A stretch of DNA of 64,000 bases from Devosia sp. Root685 (GCF_001427875.1 NZ_LMHK01000001.1:1242871-1306870); one strand, 5' to 3'. Counted from the first letter of the stretch, positions 44,181-52,440 are shown. The notes: a model not told the origin generated them from the letters alone. Numbers and translations: made by a program.

Positions 44181-45577
44181 GCATTGCCGCATTCCGCGCC
44201 GACCTCGGCGACATTCCGCAAGAAGACAATCCGCGCATCGTGCAGCAGCGCAGCCGCGACCATTATTGGTATTCGCCGGTGCTGAAGGCCAAGCTCGACC
44301 ATGTGAGCGCCGAAGTGGTGGTTTCGCCGCGCACCAATGAGGAAGTGAAGACCGTGCTGCGCGCTGCCTACAAGCATGGCGTGGCGATCACGCCGCGCGG
44401 GGCCGGCACGGGCAATTATGGGCAGGCGATGCCGCTTTCGGGCGGGGCGATGCTCAATCTCATGAACATGGACAAGGTGCTGGAGATCAAGAAGGATCGC
44501 GTGCGGGCGCAGGCTGGCGCGGTGCTGGAAAAGCTCGATCATGAGACCAAGGCCGCTGTGGGCGGGGAGTTACGGTTTCATCCCTCAACCTATCGCATGG
44601 CTTCGATTGGCGGGTTTATTGCCGGTGGCTCGGGCGGGGTCGGGTCGATCCGCTGGGGTGGGCTCAGGGCGCTGGGGTCGATCCTCGGTTTGAAGATCAT
44701 CACCTGCGAAGCCGAGCCGCGGGAGTTGGATCTGGTGGGCGAGGATATTCTCAAGGTCGCGCATGCCTATGGGACCAATGGCATTATCGTCGAGGCGGAA
44801 ATGCCGCTGACCGAGGCGCATGACTGGATCGATGTGCTCGTCGGGTTCGATGATTTCATCGAGGCGGCGGCGTTTTCGGAGAAATTGGCGCGGCAGGATG
44901 GCATTCTGCTCAAGGAGCTTTCGCCCTGCGCGGCGCCGATCCCGCAGGATTATTTCAATCGCCACAAGCCTTATATCAAGGATGGGCAATCGGTCGTTTT
45001 GATCATGGTGGCGCCGGTTTCGGTCGAGGCGCTGGCGCTGTTCGTCAAGCACCATAAGGGGGAGATGCTCTATCGCTCGGACAGGGCGAGCGAAGAGGAA
45101 TTGAAGCGCCTGCCGCCGGTTTATGAGCTGGCCTGGAACCACACGACGCTGCGGGCGCTGAAGGTCGATCCGAGCATCACCTATTTGCAGACGCGCTATC
45201 CGACGCTGGAGCATGTGAAGAAGATCGTTGCGCTTTTGGGCGACGAATTGCCCATGCATATCGAGATGACGCGGCAGGATGGGCTCATCACCTATGCCGG
45301 GCTGCCGATGGTGCGGTATACGAGCGAGGAGCGGCTGGAAGAGATTATCCGCATTCACGAGGAAAACGGCTGCGACGTGTTCAATCCGCATCGGTTTACG
45401 CTCGAAGAGGGCGGGATGAAACGGACGGATCAGAAACAACTGGCGTTCAAGCGCGAGGCTGATCCCAAGGGCATTCTCAATCCGGGCAAGATGATCGCCT
45501 GGGAGAACCCGGACTATGACTTTTCCTCAGGCAAGGCGTGGTTGTTCGACGGGCTCAACCCGGTGCACGCGGCCTGA
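44177..45577 (+). CDS. FAD-linked oxidase (FAD_binding_4 / PCMH fold)
   Basis: A 466-residue flavoenzyme. The PCMH-type FAD domain includes VVVSPRTNEEVKTVLRAAYKHGVAITPRGAGTGNYGQ (core TPRGAGTGNYG) and STYRMASIGGFIAGGSGGVGS. The C-terminus has FNPHRFTLEEGG and ADPKGILNPGKM, typical of glycolate/lactate-oxidase-like members. No Fe-S cysteine cluster is visible. The substrate is unknown; its position between a deaminase and a flavodoxin-fold reductase suggests oxidation of the deaminated product. Both its ends overlap neighbours. Confidence 0.88.
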   Translation: MSIAAFRADLGDIPQEDNPRIVQQRSRDHYWYSPVLKAKLDHVSAEVVVSPRTNEEVKTVLRAAYKHGVAITPRGAGTGNYGQAMPLSGGAMLNLMNMDKVLEIKKDRVRAQAGAVLEKLDHETKAAVGGELRFHPSTYRMASIGGFIAGGSGGVGSIRWGGLRALGSILGLKIITCEAEPRELDLVGEDILKVAHAYGTNGIIVEAEMPLTEAHDWIDVLVGFDDFIEAAAFSEKLARQDGILLKELSPCAAPIPQDYFNRHKPYIKDGQSVVLIMVAPVSVEALALFVKHHKGEMLYRSDRASEEELKRLPPVYELAWNHTTLRALKVDPSITYLQTRYPTLEHVKKIVALLGDELPMHIEMTRQDGLITYAGLPMVRYTSEERLEEIIRIHEENGCDVFNPHRFTLEEGGMKRTDQKQLAFKREADPKGILNPGKMIAWENPDYDFSSGKAWLFDGLNPVHAA

Positions 45578-46167
45578 TGCGGGTCCATGTCATTCACGCG
45601 CATCCGGTCGAGACGAGTTTCAACCGGGCGCTATTTCGGACTTCTATCGAAGGGTTGCGGAGCGCGGGGCACGAGGTCGATGCGCTCGACCTTTATGAGG
45701 AGGGCTTTTCGCCCATTCTGACGCGGGAAGAACGGCTCAACTATCACAATGTGCCTGACAATATTACGCCGGAGATCGCGCCATATGTGGAGCGGCTGCG
45801 GGCGGCGGATGCGCTGGTCGTCGTGCATCCGGTCTGGAACTATGGCTATCCGGCGATTTTGAAGGGGTATTTTGACCGGGTGTTCCTGCCGGGCGTGTCT
45901 TTCACCATGGAGGGTGGCGGGGATCGCGGGAAGCTCGTGCCGTGCCTCAGCAATATCAAGAAGGTCGCGTTTGTGACCACCTATGGCGGCAATCGCTGGC
46001 GCAGCTGGGTGATGGGCGATCCACCGCGCCGACTTGCCATGCGCTGGGGCTGGGTGACGTTCAGGACGCGGCCGAGATATCTGGCGCTTTACGACATGAA
46101 CAATGTCTCGCCGGGGCGGCTGAATGGTTTTCTCGGGACCGTGCGAAGGACGCTCAGCCGGTTCTGA
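45577..46167 (+). CDS. Flavodoxin-fold NAD(P)H oxidoreductase (NQO1/MdaB-like)
   Basis: A 196-residue flavodoxin-2-type protein. The FMN/FAD-binding start is RVHVIHAHPVETSFNRALF. ADALVVVHPVWNYGYPAILKGYFDRVFLPG (core HPVWNYGYPAILKGYFDRV) is the family signature, and VAFVTTYGGNRW follows. It probably reduces quinones or a flavin using NAD(P)H. Its start is inside the stop of the FAD-oxidase gene (TGATG). It ends the amidohydrolase-oxidase-reductase unit. Confidence 0.88.
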   Translation: MRVHVIHAHPVETSFNRALFRTSIEGLRSAGHEVDALDLYEEGFSPILTREERLNYHNVPDNITPEIAPYVERLRAADALVVVHPVWNYGYPAILKGYFDRVFLPGVSFTMEGGGDRGKLVPCLSNIKKVAFVTTYGGNRWRSWVMGDPPRRLAMRWGWVTFRTRPRYLALYDMNNVSPGRLNGFLGTVRRTLSRF

Positions 46168-46220
46168 AATATGACAGTTCGGTGCACAACGGGGCGCTTG
46201 TGCTTGCCAAGACCGGGGTT

Positions 46221-46241
46221 CTTGCTCAGAGAATGAGCAAG
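46221..46241 (+). promoter_or_regulatory. Leader hairpin before the BMP-type binding protein
   Basis: CTTGCTCA / TGAGCAAG forms a perfect 8-bp stem with a 5-nt loop, 37 bp before the ATG at 46279. It lacks a T-tract. Confidence 0.4.
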
Positions 46242-46278
46242 GGATTGCCCGGATGAAGTTTTCGACACGAGGGACAAA

Positions 46279-47274
46279 ATGAGCAAATTTTTTACGCTTG
46301 GACGACGCGGCTTTGTAGGCGTGCTGGCGGCCGGCATGGCGCTGGCCATGAGCGGGGTCAGCATGGCGCAGGACCTGACCAAGGTGGCTGCGATCTGGAC
46401 CGTGCCGGTCGAGCAGCAATGGGCGAGCCGGTTGCACAATGCGCTGATCGCGGCCAAGGATCGCGGCGAGATCGATTACGTTTATTCGGAAAACATTTCC
46501 AATACCGACTATGAGCGCGTGATGCGCGAATATGCCGAGCAGGGCGTGGCGCTGATCGTGGGCGAAGCGTTCGGTGTCGAGCAGCCGGCGCGGGCCGTGG
46601 CTTCGGAATATCCGGAAATCTCGTTTCTGATGGGTTCGTCGCTGCCCCCGGTCGCGCCGAATTTTGCGACCTTCGACAATTTCATCCACGAGCCGAGCTA
46701 TCTGACGGGCATCGTTGCTGGTCTCAAGACCGAGAGCAACAAGATCGGCATGGTGGGTGGCTACGCCATTCCCGAAGTGAACCGGCTGATGAATGCCTTC
46801 AAGGCGGGCGCGCTGTCGGTGAACCCGGACGTCAAGTTTTCGGTGAGCTTCATCAACTCCTGGTATGATCCGCCGAAGGCCAAGGAAGCCGCCTTCGCCA
46901 TGGTCGATGCGGGCGCTGATATTCTCTACGCCGAGCGTTTTGGCGTGTCGGACGCCGCCAAGGAACGTGGCATTCTCGCCATCGGCAATGTGATCGATAC
47001 CTCGGCCGACTATCCGGGGACGATCCTTGCGAGCGCGCTCTGGCATGGTGAGCCAATGATCGATAAGGCGATTGCCGATGTGAAGGCCGGGTCGTTCACT
47101 GCTTCGGACTACGGCATTTATGCGTTCATGGAATATGGCGGGTCGAGCGCTGTTTATGACGAGGCGCTGGCCGGGGCTGACGCGGTTGCTGCGGCCAAGG
47201 CCAAGGAAGCCGAGATTTTGGCCAAGACGTTTGTGGTCGAAATCGACGATAGCGAGCCGACTTCGACGCAATGA
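46279..47274 (+). CDS. BMP-family ABC substrate-binding protein
   Basis: A 331-residue BMP/PnrA-type binding protein. A twin-arginine-like signal LGRRGFVGVLAAGMALA leads to a cleavage region near SMAQ. Family features are the start VAAIWTVPVEQQWASRLHNAL, SENISNTDYERVMREYAEQG, LIVGEAFG, YLTGIVAGLKTESNKIGMVGG and NSWYDPPKAKEAA. Known members bind purine nucleosides, guanine-like bases or riboflavin. GAGGGA precedes the ATG. First gene of the second nucleoside-type importer. Confidence 0.9.
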   Translation: MSKFFTLGRRGFVGVLAAGMALAMSGVSMAQDLTKVAAIWTVPVEQQWASRLHNALIAAKDRGEIDYVYSENISNTDYERVMREYAEQGVALIVGEAFGVEQPARAVASEYPEISFLMGSSLPPVAPNFATFDNFIHEPSYLTGIVAGLKTESNKIGMVGGYAIPEVNRLMNAFKAGALSVNPDVKFSVSFINSWYDPPKAKEAAFAMVDAGADILYAERFGVSDAAKERGILAIGNVIDTSADYPGTILASALWHGEPMIDKAIADVKAGSFTASDYGIYAFMEYGGSSAVYDEALAGADAVAAAKAKEAEILAKTFVVEIDDSEPTSTQ

Positions 47275-47307
47275 TTTGTTTGGGGGCCGCGAAGTTTGTG
47301 GCTCCCT

Positions 47308-47424
47308 CACCCCCTCCCAGCCTCCCCCATCTAGGGGGAGGTGCCGTATCCAGTTTGTGGCGCGATCTGCTACCAACCGCCAGCCCAGCACCTCCCCCTT
47401 GATGGGGGAGGCTGGGAGGGGGTG
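47308..47424. repeat. Family A palindromic element, copy 6
   Basis: Thirty-six-base arms at 47308-47343 and 47389-47424 match at 35 positions as reverse complements. The spacer shares ATCCAGTTTGTGGCGCGATCTG-like sequence with the copies at 5874 and 34196 (quoted in part). It lies between the BMP gene and its ATPase gene. Confidence 0.9.
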
Positions 47425-47467
47425 ACGGCAAACACCAAGTCCCGACCATCCCTCTGGAGCACCAATC

Positions 47468-49009
47468 ATGACCGATACCCCAGTGCTCCTGTCCCTCACC
47501 AATATCACCAAGCGGTTTGGCCCCCTGATCGCTAACAATGCCATTTCACTCGATCTGCATCGGGGCGAAATTCTGGCGCTGTTGGGCGAGAATGGCGCGG
47601 GCAAGACGACGCTGATGAATATCCTTTTCGGGCACTATGTGCAGGACGAGGGGGATGTGCTGGTGCTGGGCGACGGGGGGCTGGCAGCCTTGCCCCCGGG
47701 TTCGCCGGGCGCGGCGCTGAAGGCCGGGATCGGCATGGTGCATCAGCATTTTACGCTGGCGGAGAACCTGTCGGGGCTTGCCAATATCCGGCTGGGGACG
47801 GAGCCGCTGCTGTCGTTTGGGCGCGAAGGTGACGCGCGGGCCAAGGTCAAAAGGATCATTGCCGAGAGTGGGCTCGACGTCGATCTCGACCGGCGCGTAG
47901 CTGACCTGACCGTGGGCGAAAAGCAGCGTATCGAGATTTTGAAGGCGCTCTATCGCGACGCGAAAGTGCTGATCCTTGATGAGCCAACCGCTGTGTTGAC
48001 GCCGCAGGAGGCCGAGGGGCTGTTCGTGGTGCTGCGGAGATTGGCGGCAAATGGCCTCGGGGTCATTTTCATCTCGCATAAGCTCGGGGAAGTGCTGGCC
48101 GTATCGCATCGCATTCTGGTGTTGCGCGGGGGGACCAAGGCGGGCGAACTGGTGACGGCAGATGCTGATCGGAGGGCGATTGCCGACCTGATGGTGGGCA
48201 AGGCCGTGGCCGAGGTGGTGCGCATTCCGGCGCTGCCAGGGGAAACGCTGCTGGAATTCGACGGCGTGTCACTGCACGCTGGCGGGCGGCAGGCGCTGAG
48301 CGGGGTCAGCCTGAAACTGCGGGCGGGTGAGATTGTCGGCTTGGCCGGGGTTTCCGGCAATGGACAATCTGGCATTGCGGCGCTGATTTCGGGGCTCGCG
48401 GTGCCGACGAGCGGCACGATGCGGCTTTATGGCGAGGCCGTTGCCAAGGCCAGCCCGCGCGATTTCGTGATGGCCGGGGTGGCGCGCATGCCCGAGGACC
48501 GGCAGCATGATGGCGTCGTCGGGACCATGAGCGTCGCCGACAATATCGCCATCGAGGACGTGCGGAGCCCGGCATTTTCGAAGATGGGTCTGCTCGACCG
48601 CAAGGCGATGCGGGAGCGGGCGAGCGCGGCCATTGCCGGTTATGACGTGCGCTGCCCCGGTCCCGATGCCGAGGCGCGGCTGCTCTCGGGCGGCAATGTG
48701 CAAAAGCTTATTCTGGCGCGGGTGCTGGAGCGCGAACCGCGCGTCATTCTCGCCAATCAACCGACGCGCGGGCTCGATGTCGGCGCGCAGGCGGAGGTGC
48801 ATCGGCGTATTCTGGCGGCGCGGGATCGGGGCGCCGCGGTGCTGGTGATTTCGGAAGATCTCGACGAGCTTTTTGCGCTCGCGGATCGGTTCGTCGTGGT
48901 GCATGCCGGTGAATTGAGCGACGCGGGGCCGAGCGAAGGGCTCGATCGCGGCACGATCGGGTTGATGATGGCCGGACAGGCCCGGCCGCCCGTGGGGATT
49001 GCGTCATGA
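47468..49009 (+). CDS. Nucleoside/BMP-type ABC ATPase (YufO/NupA-like)
   Basis: A 513-residue double ATPase. The first half has Walker A GENGAGKTT, MVHQHFTLAE, signature-region LTVGEKQRIEIL and Walker B LILDEPTAVLT. The second half has the degenerate Walker A GVSGNGQS, LSGGNVQKLILARVL and ILANQPTRGLD. The MVHQHF motif is characteristic of ATPases that work with BMP-type binding proteins. The ATG has GGAGC upstream. The stop overlaps the permease start (ATGA). Confidence 0.93.
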   Translation: MTDTPVLLSLTNITKRFGPLIANNAISLDLHRGEILALLGENGAGKTTLMNILFGHYVQDEGDVLVLGDGGLAALPPGSPGAALKAGIGMVHQHFTLAENLSGLANIRLGTEPLLSFGREGDARAKVKRIIAESGLDVDLDRRVADLTVGEKQRIEILKALYRDAKVLILDEPTAVLTPQEAEGLFVVLRRLAANGLGVIFISHKLGEVLAVSHRILVLRGGTKAGELVTADADRRAIADLMVGKAVAEVVRIPALPGETLLEFDGVSLHAGGRQALSGVSLKLRAGEIVGLAGVSGNGQSGIAALISGLAVPTSGTMRLYGEAVAKASPRDFVMAGVARMPEDRQHDGVVGTMSVADNIAIEDVRSPAFSKMGLLDRKAMRERASAAIAGYDVRCPGPDAEARLLSGGNVQKLILARVLEREPRVILANQPTRGLDVGAQAEVHRRILAARDRGAAVLVISEDLDELFALADRFVVVHAGELSDAGPSEGLDRGTIGLMMAGQARPPVGIAS

Positions 49010-50079
49010 GCTTTCGACTGGAACCGCGGGAGCACGCATCCGTCGGGCTGAAACTCACCGTGTCGCTTGCGGCCGGCATTGTCGCCTTGCTGCTGGTGGC
49101 CATTCCGGTGCTGTCCGCCGGTGGCTCGCCCATTGAGGCCTATGGGCTGATGGTTCAGGGCGCGTTTGGCTCGATGTTTGCGCTCAGCGAAACGCTCAAC
49201 CGGGCGACGCCGCTGATCCTGACCGGGCTTGCCTGTGCCGTCGCCTTCCGCGCGAAACTCTGGAATATCGGGGCCGAGGGGCAGCTTTATATTGGTGCGC
49301 TGGCGGCCGTCTGCGTCGGCAGCGGCCTGCTGCAATTGCCGCCCGCTTTGATGATCCCTACCGTGATGATCGCGGGCTTTCTGGCGGGCGGGTTGATGAT
49401 GGTGATCCCCACGATCATCAAGCAGCGCTTTGGGGCCGACGAGGTGGTCATCACCCTGCTGCTCAATTTCGTGGTCATTCTCTTCATTCAGATGCTGGTC
49501 GAGGGCGTTCTTAAGGACCCGCTATCGATGGGCTGGCCACAGTCGGTGCCGCTGATCGCCGAGGCAAAGCTGCCCAAATTGCTGCCGCGGTTGCGGATGC
49601 ATTGGGGGCTGATCGTTGGCGTCGTCGCGGCGCTGATCCTTTGGTTGATGGTGCGGAAAACCGTGTTGGGCTTTGAAATTCGCGCCGTGGGCGAGAACAA
49701 GGCGGCGGCGCGCTTTGCCGGTATTCCGGTCGATGCCACCATGCTGAAAGTGGCGCTGATTTCGGGCGGGCTGGCGGGCCTTGCCGGGGTGGGCGAAGTG
49801 GCCGGCGTAAAGGGCTATCTCTCCGCCGACCTGTCGCCGGGCTTTGGCTATTCAGGCATTGTGGTCGCCATGCTGGCGGGGCTTTCGCCCATTGGCACGG
49901 TGATATCAGCGGTGTTTGTGGCCGCCGTATTCGTGGGCGCGGATTCAATGAGCCGGGCGACGGGGATTTCGAGCTATATCGCCGATCTCGTCGTGGCCTT
50001 GTCGCTGCTCTGCGTGCTGGTCGGTAGCTTCTTCCTGCGGTTCCGCGTCAAATTCGAACGCCGGCAAGTGGGGGCCTGA
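49006..50079 (+). CDS. Nucleoside-type ABC permease (YufP/NupB-like)
   Basis: A 357-residue permease with eight or more helices, starting at about 22-42. Family segments are NRATPLILTGLACAVAFRAKLWNIGAEGQ (core FRAKLWNIGAEGQ), GFLAGGLMMVIPTIIKQRFGADEVV, FEIRAVGENKAAARFAGI and VAMLAGLSPIGT. FRAKLWNIGAEGQ is the typical loop of BMP-linked permeases. It overlaps the ATPase gene and is 2 bp from the next permease. Confidence 0.92.
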   Translation: MSFRLEPREHASVGLKLTVSLAAGIVALLLVAIPVLSAGGSPIEAYGLMVQGAFGSMFALSETLNRATPLILTGLACAVAFRAKLWNIGAEGQLYIGALAAVCVGSGLLQLPPALMIPTVMIAGFLAGGLMMVIPTIIKQRFGADEVVITLLLNFVVILFIQMLVEGVLKDPLSMGWPQSVPLIAEAKLPKLLPRLRMHWGLIVGVVAALILWLMVRKTVLGFEIRAVGENKAAARFAGIPVDATMLKVALISGGLAGLAGVGEVAGVKGYLSADLSPGFGYSGIVVAMLAGLSPIGTVISAVFVAAVFVGADSMSRATGISSYIADLVVALSLLCVLVGSFFLRFRVKFERRQVGA

Positions 50080-50081
50080 CC

Positions 50082-51029
50082 ATGGATGCGCTGTTCGACA
50101 TTCTGGGCTCCGCCAATTTCTGGGCTGCCGCCATTCGTATTGCGACACCGCTGATTTTCGGGGTGCTTGGCGCACTGATCTGCGAGCGGGCGGGCGTGCT
50201 TAATCTCGGGATCGAGGGGATTTTTGTTGCCGGGGCAATGGCGGGGTGGCTGGCGGTCTATCTCGGCGCGGGGCTTTGGGGCGGCGTGCTGGTGGCGGCA
50301 CTGGCGGGGGCGCTGTTCGGGTTGCTGCATGCGTTTCTCACGGTCATTCTCGGCCTTTCGCAGCATGTGTCGGGCATTGGCATTACGTTGCTGGCGACCA
50401 GCGTGAGCTATTTCACCTATCGTACTGCCCTGCCCGATGTGACTTCGCCGCCACGCATTGCGGCGTTTCAGCCGCTCAATATTCCCGGGCTTTCCGATCT
50501 GCCGTTCATCGGCCCGGCGCTGTTTCAGCAGACGCCGCTGACATTTCTGGCGCTGGTCTTTGTGGTGCTGGTGGCGCTCGTGCTTTATCGGACGCCGCTG
50601 GGGCTCGCCATTCGCGCGGTGGGCGACAATCCCGCCTCGGTCGAGGCGCAGGGGCTTTCGGTCGTTGGGCTGCGGGTGGGCGCGGTGGTTGCCGGGTCGG
50701 CGTTGATGGCGCTCGGTGGGGCGTTTCTCACCATGTCGGCATTCGATGCGTTCTTCTTCGGCATGGTCAATGGCCGGGGCTGGATTTGTATTGCGCTGGT
50801 GGTTTTTGCCTCGTGGCAACCGGGCAAGGCGTTGCTGGGAGCGCTGCTGTTCGGGGCGTTCGACGCGTTTCAAATCCGGTTGCAGGCGCAGATCGGTCAG
50901 GTGGTGCCGGGTCAGGTGTTCCTCATGCTGCCATATCTGCTATCCATCGTGGCACTGATCCTGGTGGCGCGGCGGGCGGACTATCCGCGGGCGCTGTTGC
51001 AGCCGTGGACCAAGGGGCAGCGGCATTAG
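50082..51029 (+). CDS. Nucleoside-type ABC permease (YufQ/NupC-like)
   Basis: A 315-residue permease partner. Typical segments are LIFGVLGALICERAGVLNLGIEGI, the helix with FLTVILGLSQHVSGIGITLLATS (core SQHVSGIGITLL), LGLAIRAVGDNPASVEAQGL and MLPYLLSIVALILVARR. It completes the BMP-type importer. The ATG is 2 bp after the previous stop. A family B half-element follows, then the second CodA-like gene, which is probably in the same transcript. Confidence 0.92.
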   Translation: MDALFDILGSANFWAAAIRIATPLIFGVLGALICERAGVLNLGIEGIFVAGAMAGWLAVYLGAGLWGGVLVAALAGALFGLLHAFLTVILGLSQHVSGIGITLLATSVSYFTYRTALPDVTSPPRIAAFQPLNIPGLSDLPFIGPALFQQTPLTFLALVFVVLVALVLYRTPLGLAIRAVGDNPASVEAQGLSVVGLRVGAVVAGSALMALGGAFLTMSAFDAFFFGMVNGRGWICIALVVFASWQPGKALLGALLFGAFDAFQIRLQAQIGQVVPGQVFLMLPYLLSIVALILVARRADYPRALLQPWTKGQRH

Positions 51030-51050
51030 AGGCGCAACAATGTGCCACGC

Positions 51051-51098
51051 CTTCGTCCTTCGAGGCCGCTTCGCGGCGCCTCAGGATGAGGGCTACTT
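51051..51098 (+). repeat. Family B-related half element
   Basis: CTTCGTCCTTCGAGGC, then GCCTCAGGATGAGG and GGCTACTT. It keeps the right-hand part and 3' flank of family B, with CTGAGGATG-type arms instead of the ACCATGAGG arm. It ends 20 bp before the ATG at 51118. Confidence 0.65.
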
Positions 51099-51117
51099 AA
51101 ATGACTGAGGAATAAAA

Positions 51118-52407
51118 ATGTTCGAGCTGAAAATCACCAATGCTACCCTGCCAGATGGGCGCAAAAACGTCGATATCGGGGTCAAGGGGGGCAAGATCGC
51201 TGCTATTGAGGCCAATCTTGGCGGCGAGGCGGGCGAGGTGATCGATGCCGATGGGCAGCTGGTGGCGCCGCCTTTTGTCGATTGCCACTTTCATATGGAT
51301 GCGACGCTGTCGCTGGGGCAGCCGCGGTTCAATGAAAGCGGGCGGCTCCTGGAAGGCATTCAAATCTGGGGCGAATTGAAGCCGCTGCTGACCCAGGAGG
51401 CCGTGGTCGAGCGAGCGCTCAACTATTGCGACCTTGCGGCTGCGCAGGGACTACTCGCCATTCGCACCCATGTCGATATTTGCGACGAGCGGTTGCTGGG
51501 GGTCGAGGCGCTGCTGGAGGTGAAGCGGCGCGTGGCGCATTATATTGACCTGCAGCTCGTGGCGTTTCCACAGGATGGCTACTATCGCTATCCCGGTGCG
51601 ATTGACCTCTTGAATCGTGCGCTCGACATGGGTGTCGATGTGGTCGGCGGCATTCCGCATTTCGAGCGGACCATGGCCGATGGCGCGGCGAGCGTGAAGG
51701 CGCTGTGCGAGATTGCCGAGAAACGCGGGCTGCTGGTTGATCTCCATTGCGACGAAACCGACGATCCGCTGAGCCGGCATATCGAAACGCTGACTTATGA
51801 AACGCAGCGGCTGGGGCTCAATGGCCGGGTCAATGGCTCGCATCTGACCTCGATGCATTCCATGGACAATTACTATGTCTCAAAGCTGCTGCCGCTGATG
51901 GCGGAGGCGGATGTTTCGGCGACGGCCAATCCCAATATCAATATCGGCATTCAGGGGCGGCACGACACCTATCCCAAGCGCCGCGGGATGACCCGCATTC
52001 CCGAAATGCTGACCTATGGCATTACCTGCGCCTTTGGGCAGGATTGCATGATGGACCCCTGGTATTCGCTGGGTCAGGCCGACATGCTGGAGGTGGCGTC
52101 GATGGGTTTGCATGTGGCGCAGATGACCAGCCGCGATGCGATGCGGCAGTGTTTTGACGCGGTGACGAGCGGGCCGGCGAAGATCATGCATCTTGAGGGC
52201 TATGGGGTCGAGGTTGGCAACAAGGCCGATATGGTGCTGTTGCAGGCGGCGGATTCTATTGAAGCCATTCGGCTCAAGGCGACGCGCATTGCCGTGATCA
52301 AGGGTGGCCGGGTGATCGCGCGGACCGCGCCGCGGCAGACAGCGCTGGCCCTGCACGACCGGCCGACGCGGCTCGATCCGGCGCGCGTGGGTCCGAGCGC
52401 CAACTAA
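51118..52407 (+). CDS. Cytosine-deaminase-like amidohydrolase (2)
   Basis: A 429-residue CodA-like protein, closer to E. coli cytosine deaminase than the one at 42867. Shared blocks are PPFVDCHFHMDATLS, AIRTHVDICD, VDLHCDETDDPLSRHIET (catalytic Glu), SHLTSMHSMD, QGRHDTYPKRRGMTRIPEML (exactly the CodA-like block) and FGQDCMMDPWYSLG (metal Asp). In the last block E. coli, from memory, has HDD where this has QDC. It may deaminate a modified or different base. GAGGAA precedes the ATG; it follows the importer genes. Confidence 0.88.
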   Translation: MFELKITNATLPDGRKNVDIGVKGGKIAAIEANLGGEAGEVIDADGQLVAPPFVDCHFHMDATLSLGQPRFNESGRLLEGIQIWGELKPLLTQEAVVERALNYCDLAAAQGLLAIRTHVDICDERLLGVEALLEVKRRVAHYIDLQLVAFPQDGYYRYPGAIDLLNRALDMGVDVVGGIPHFERTMADGAASVKALCEIAEKRGLLVDLHCDETDDPLSRHIETLTYETQRLGLNGRVNGSHLTSMHSMDNYYVSKLLPLMAEADVSATANPNINIGIQGRHDTYPKRRGMTRIPEMLTYGITCAFGQDCMMDPWYSLGQADMLEVASMGLHVAQMTSRDAMRQCFDAVTSGPAKIMHLEGYGVEVGNKADMVLLQAADSIEAIRLKATRIAVIKGGRVIARTAPRQTALALHDRPTRLDPARVGPSAN

Positions 52408-52440
52408 GTAGCGACTTTTCTTTTGCAGATGAGCTTTTCC

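Noticed and set aside
45631..47604. A 657-codon open frame on the minus strand
   Set aside because: It is antisense to the flavodoxin-fold, BMP and ATPase genes and passes through a palindromic repeat. High GC at third positions leaves long antisense frames open; the translation has no recognisable domain.
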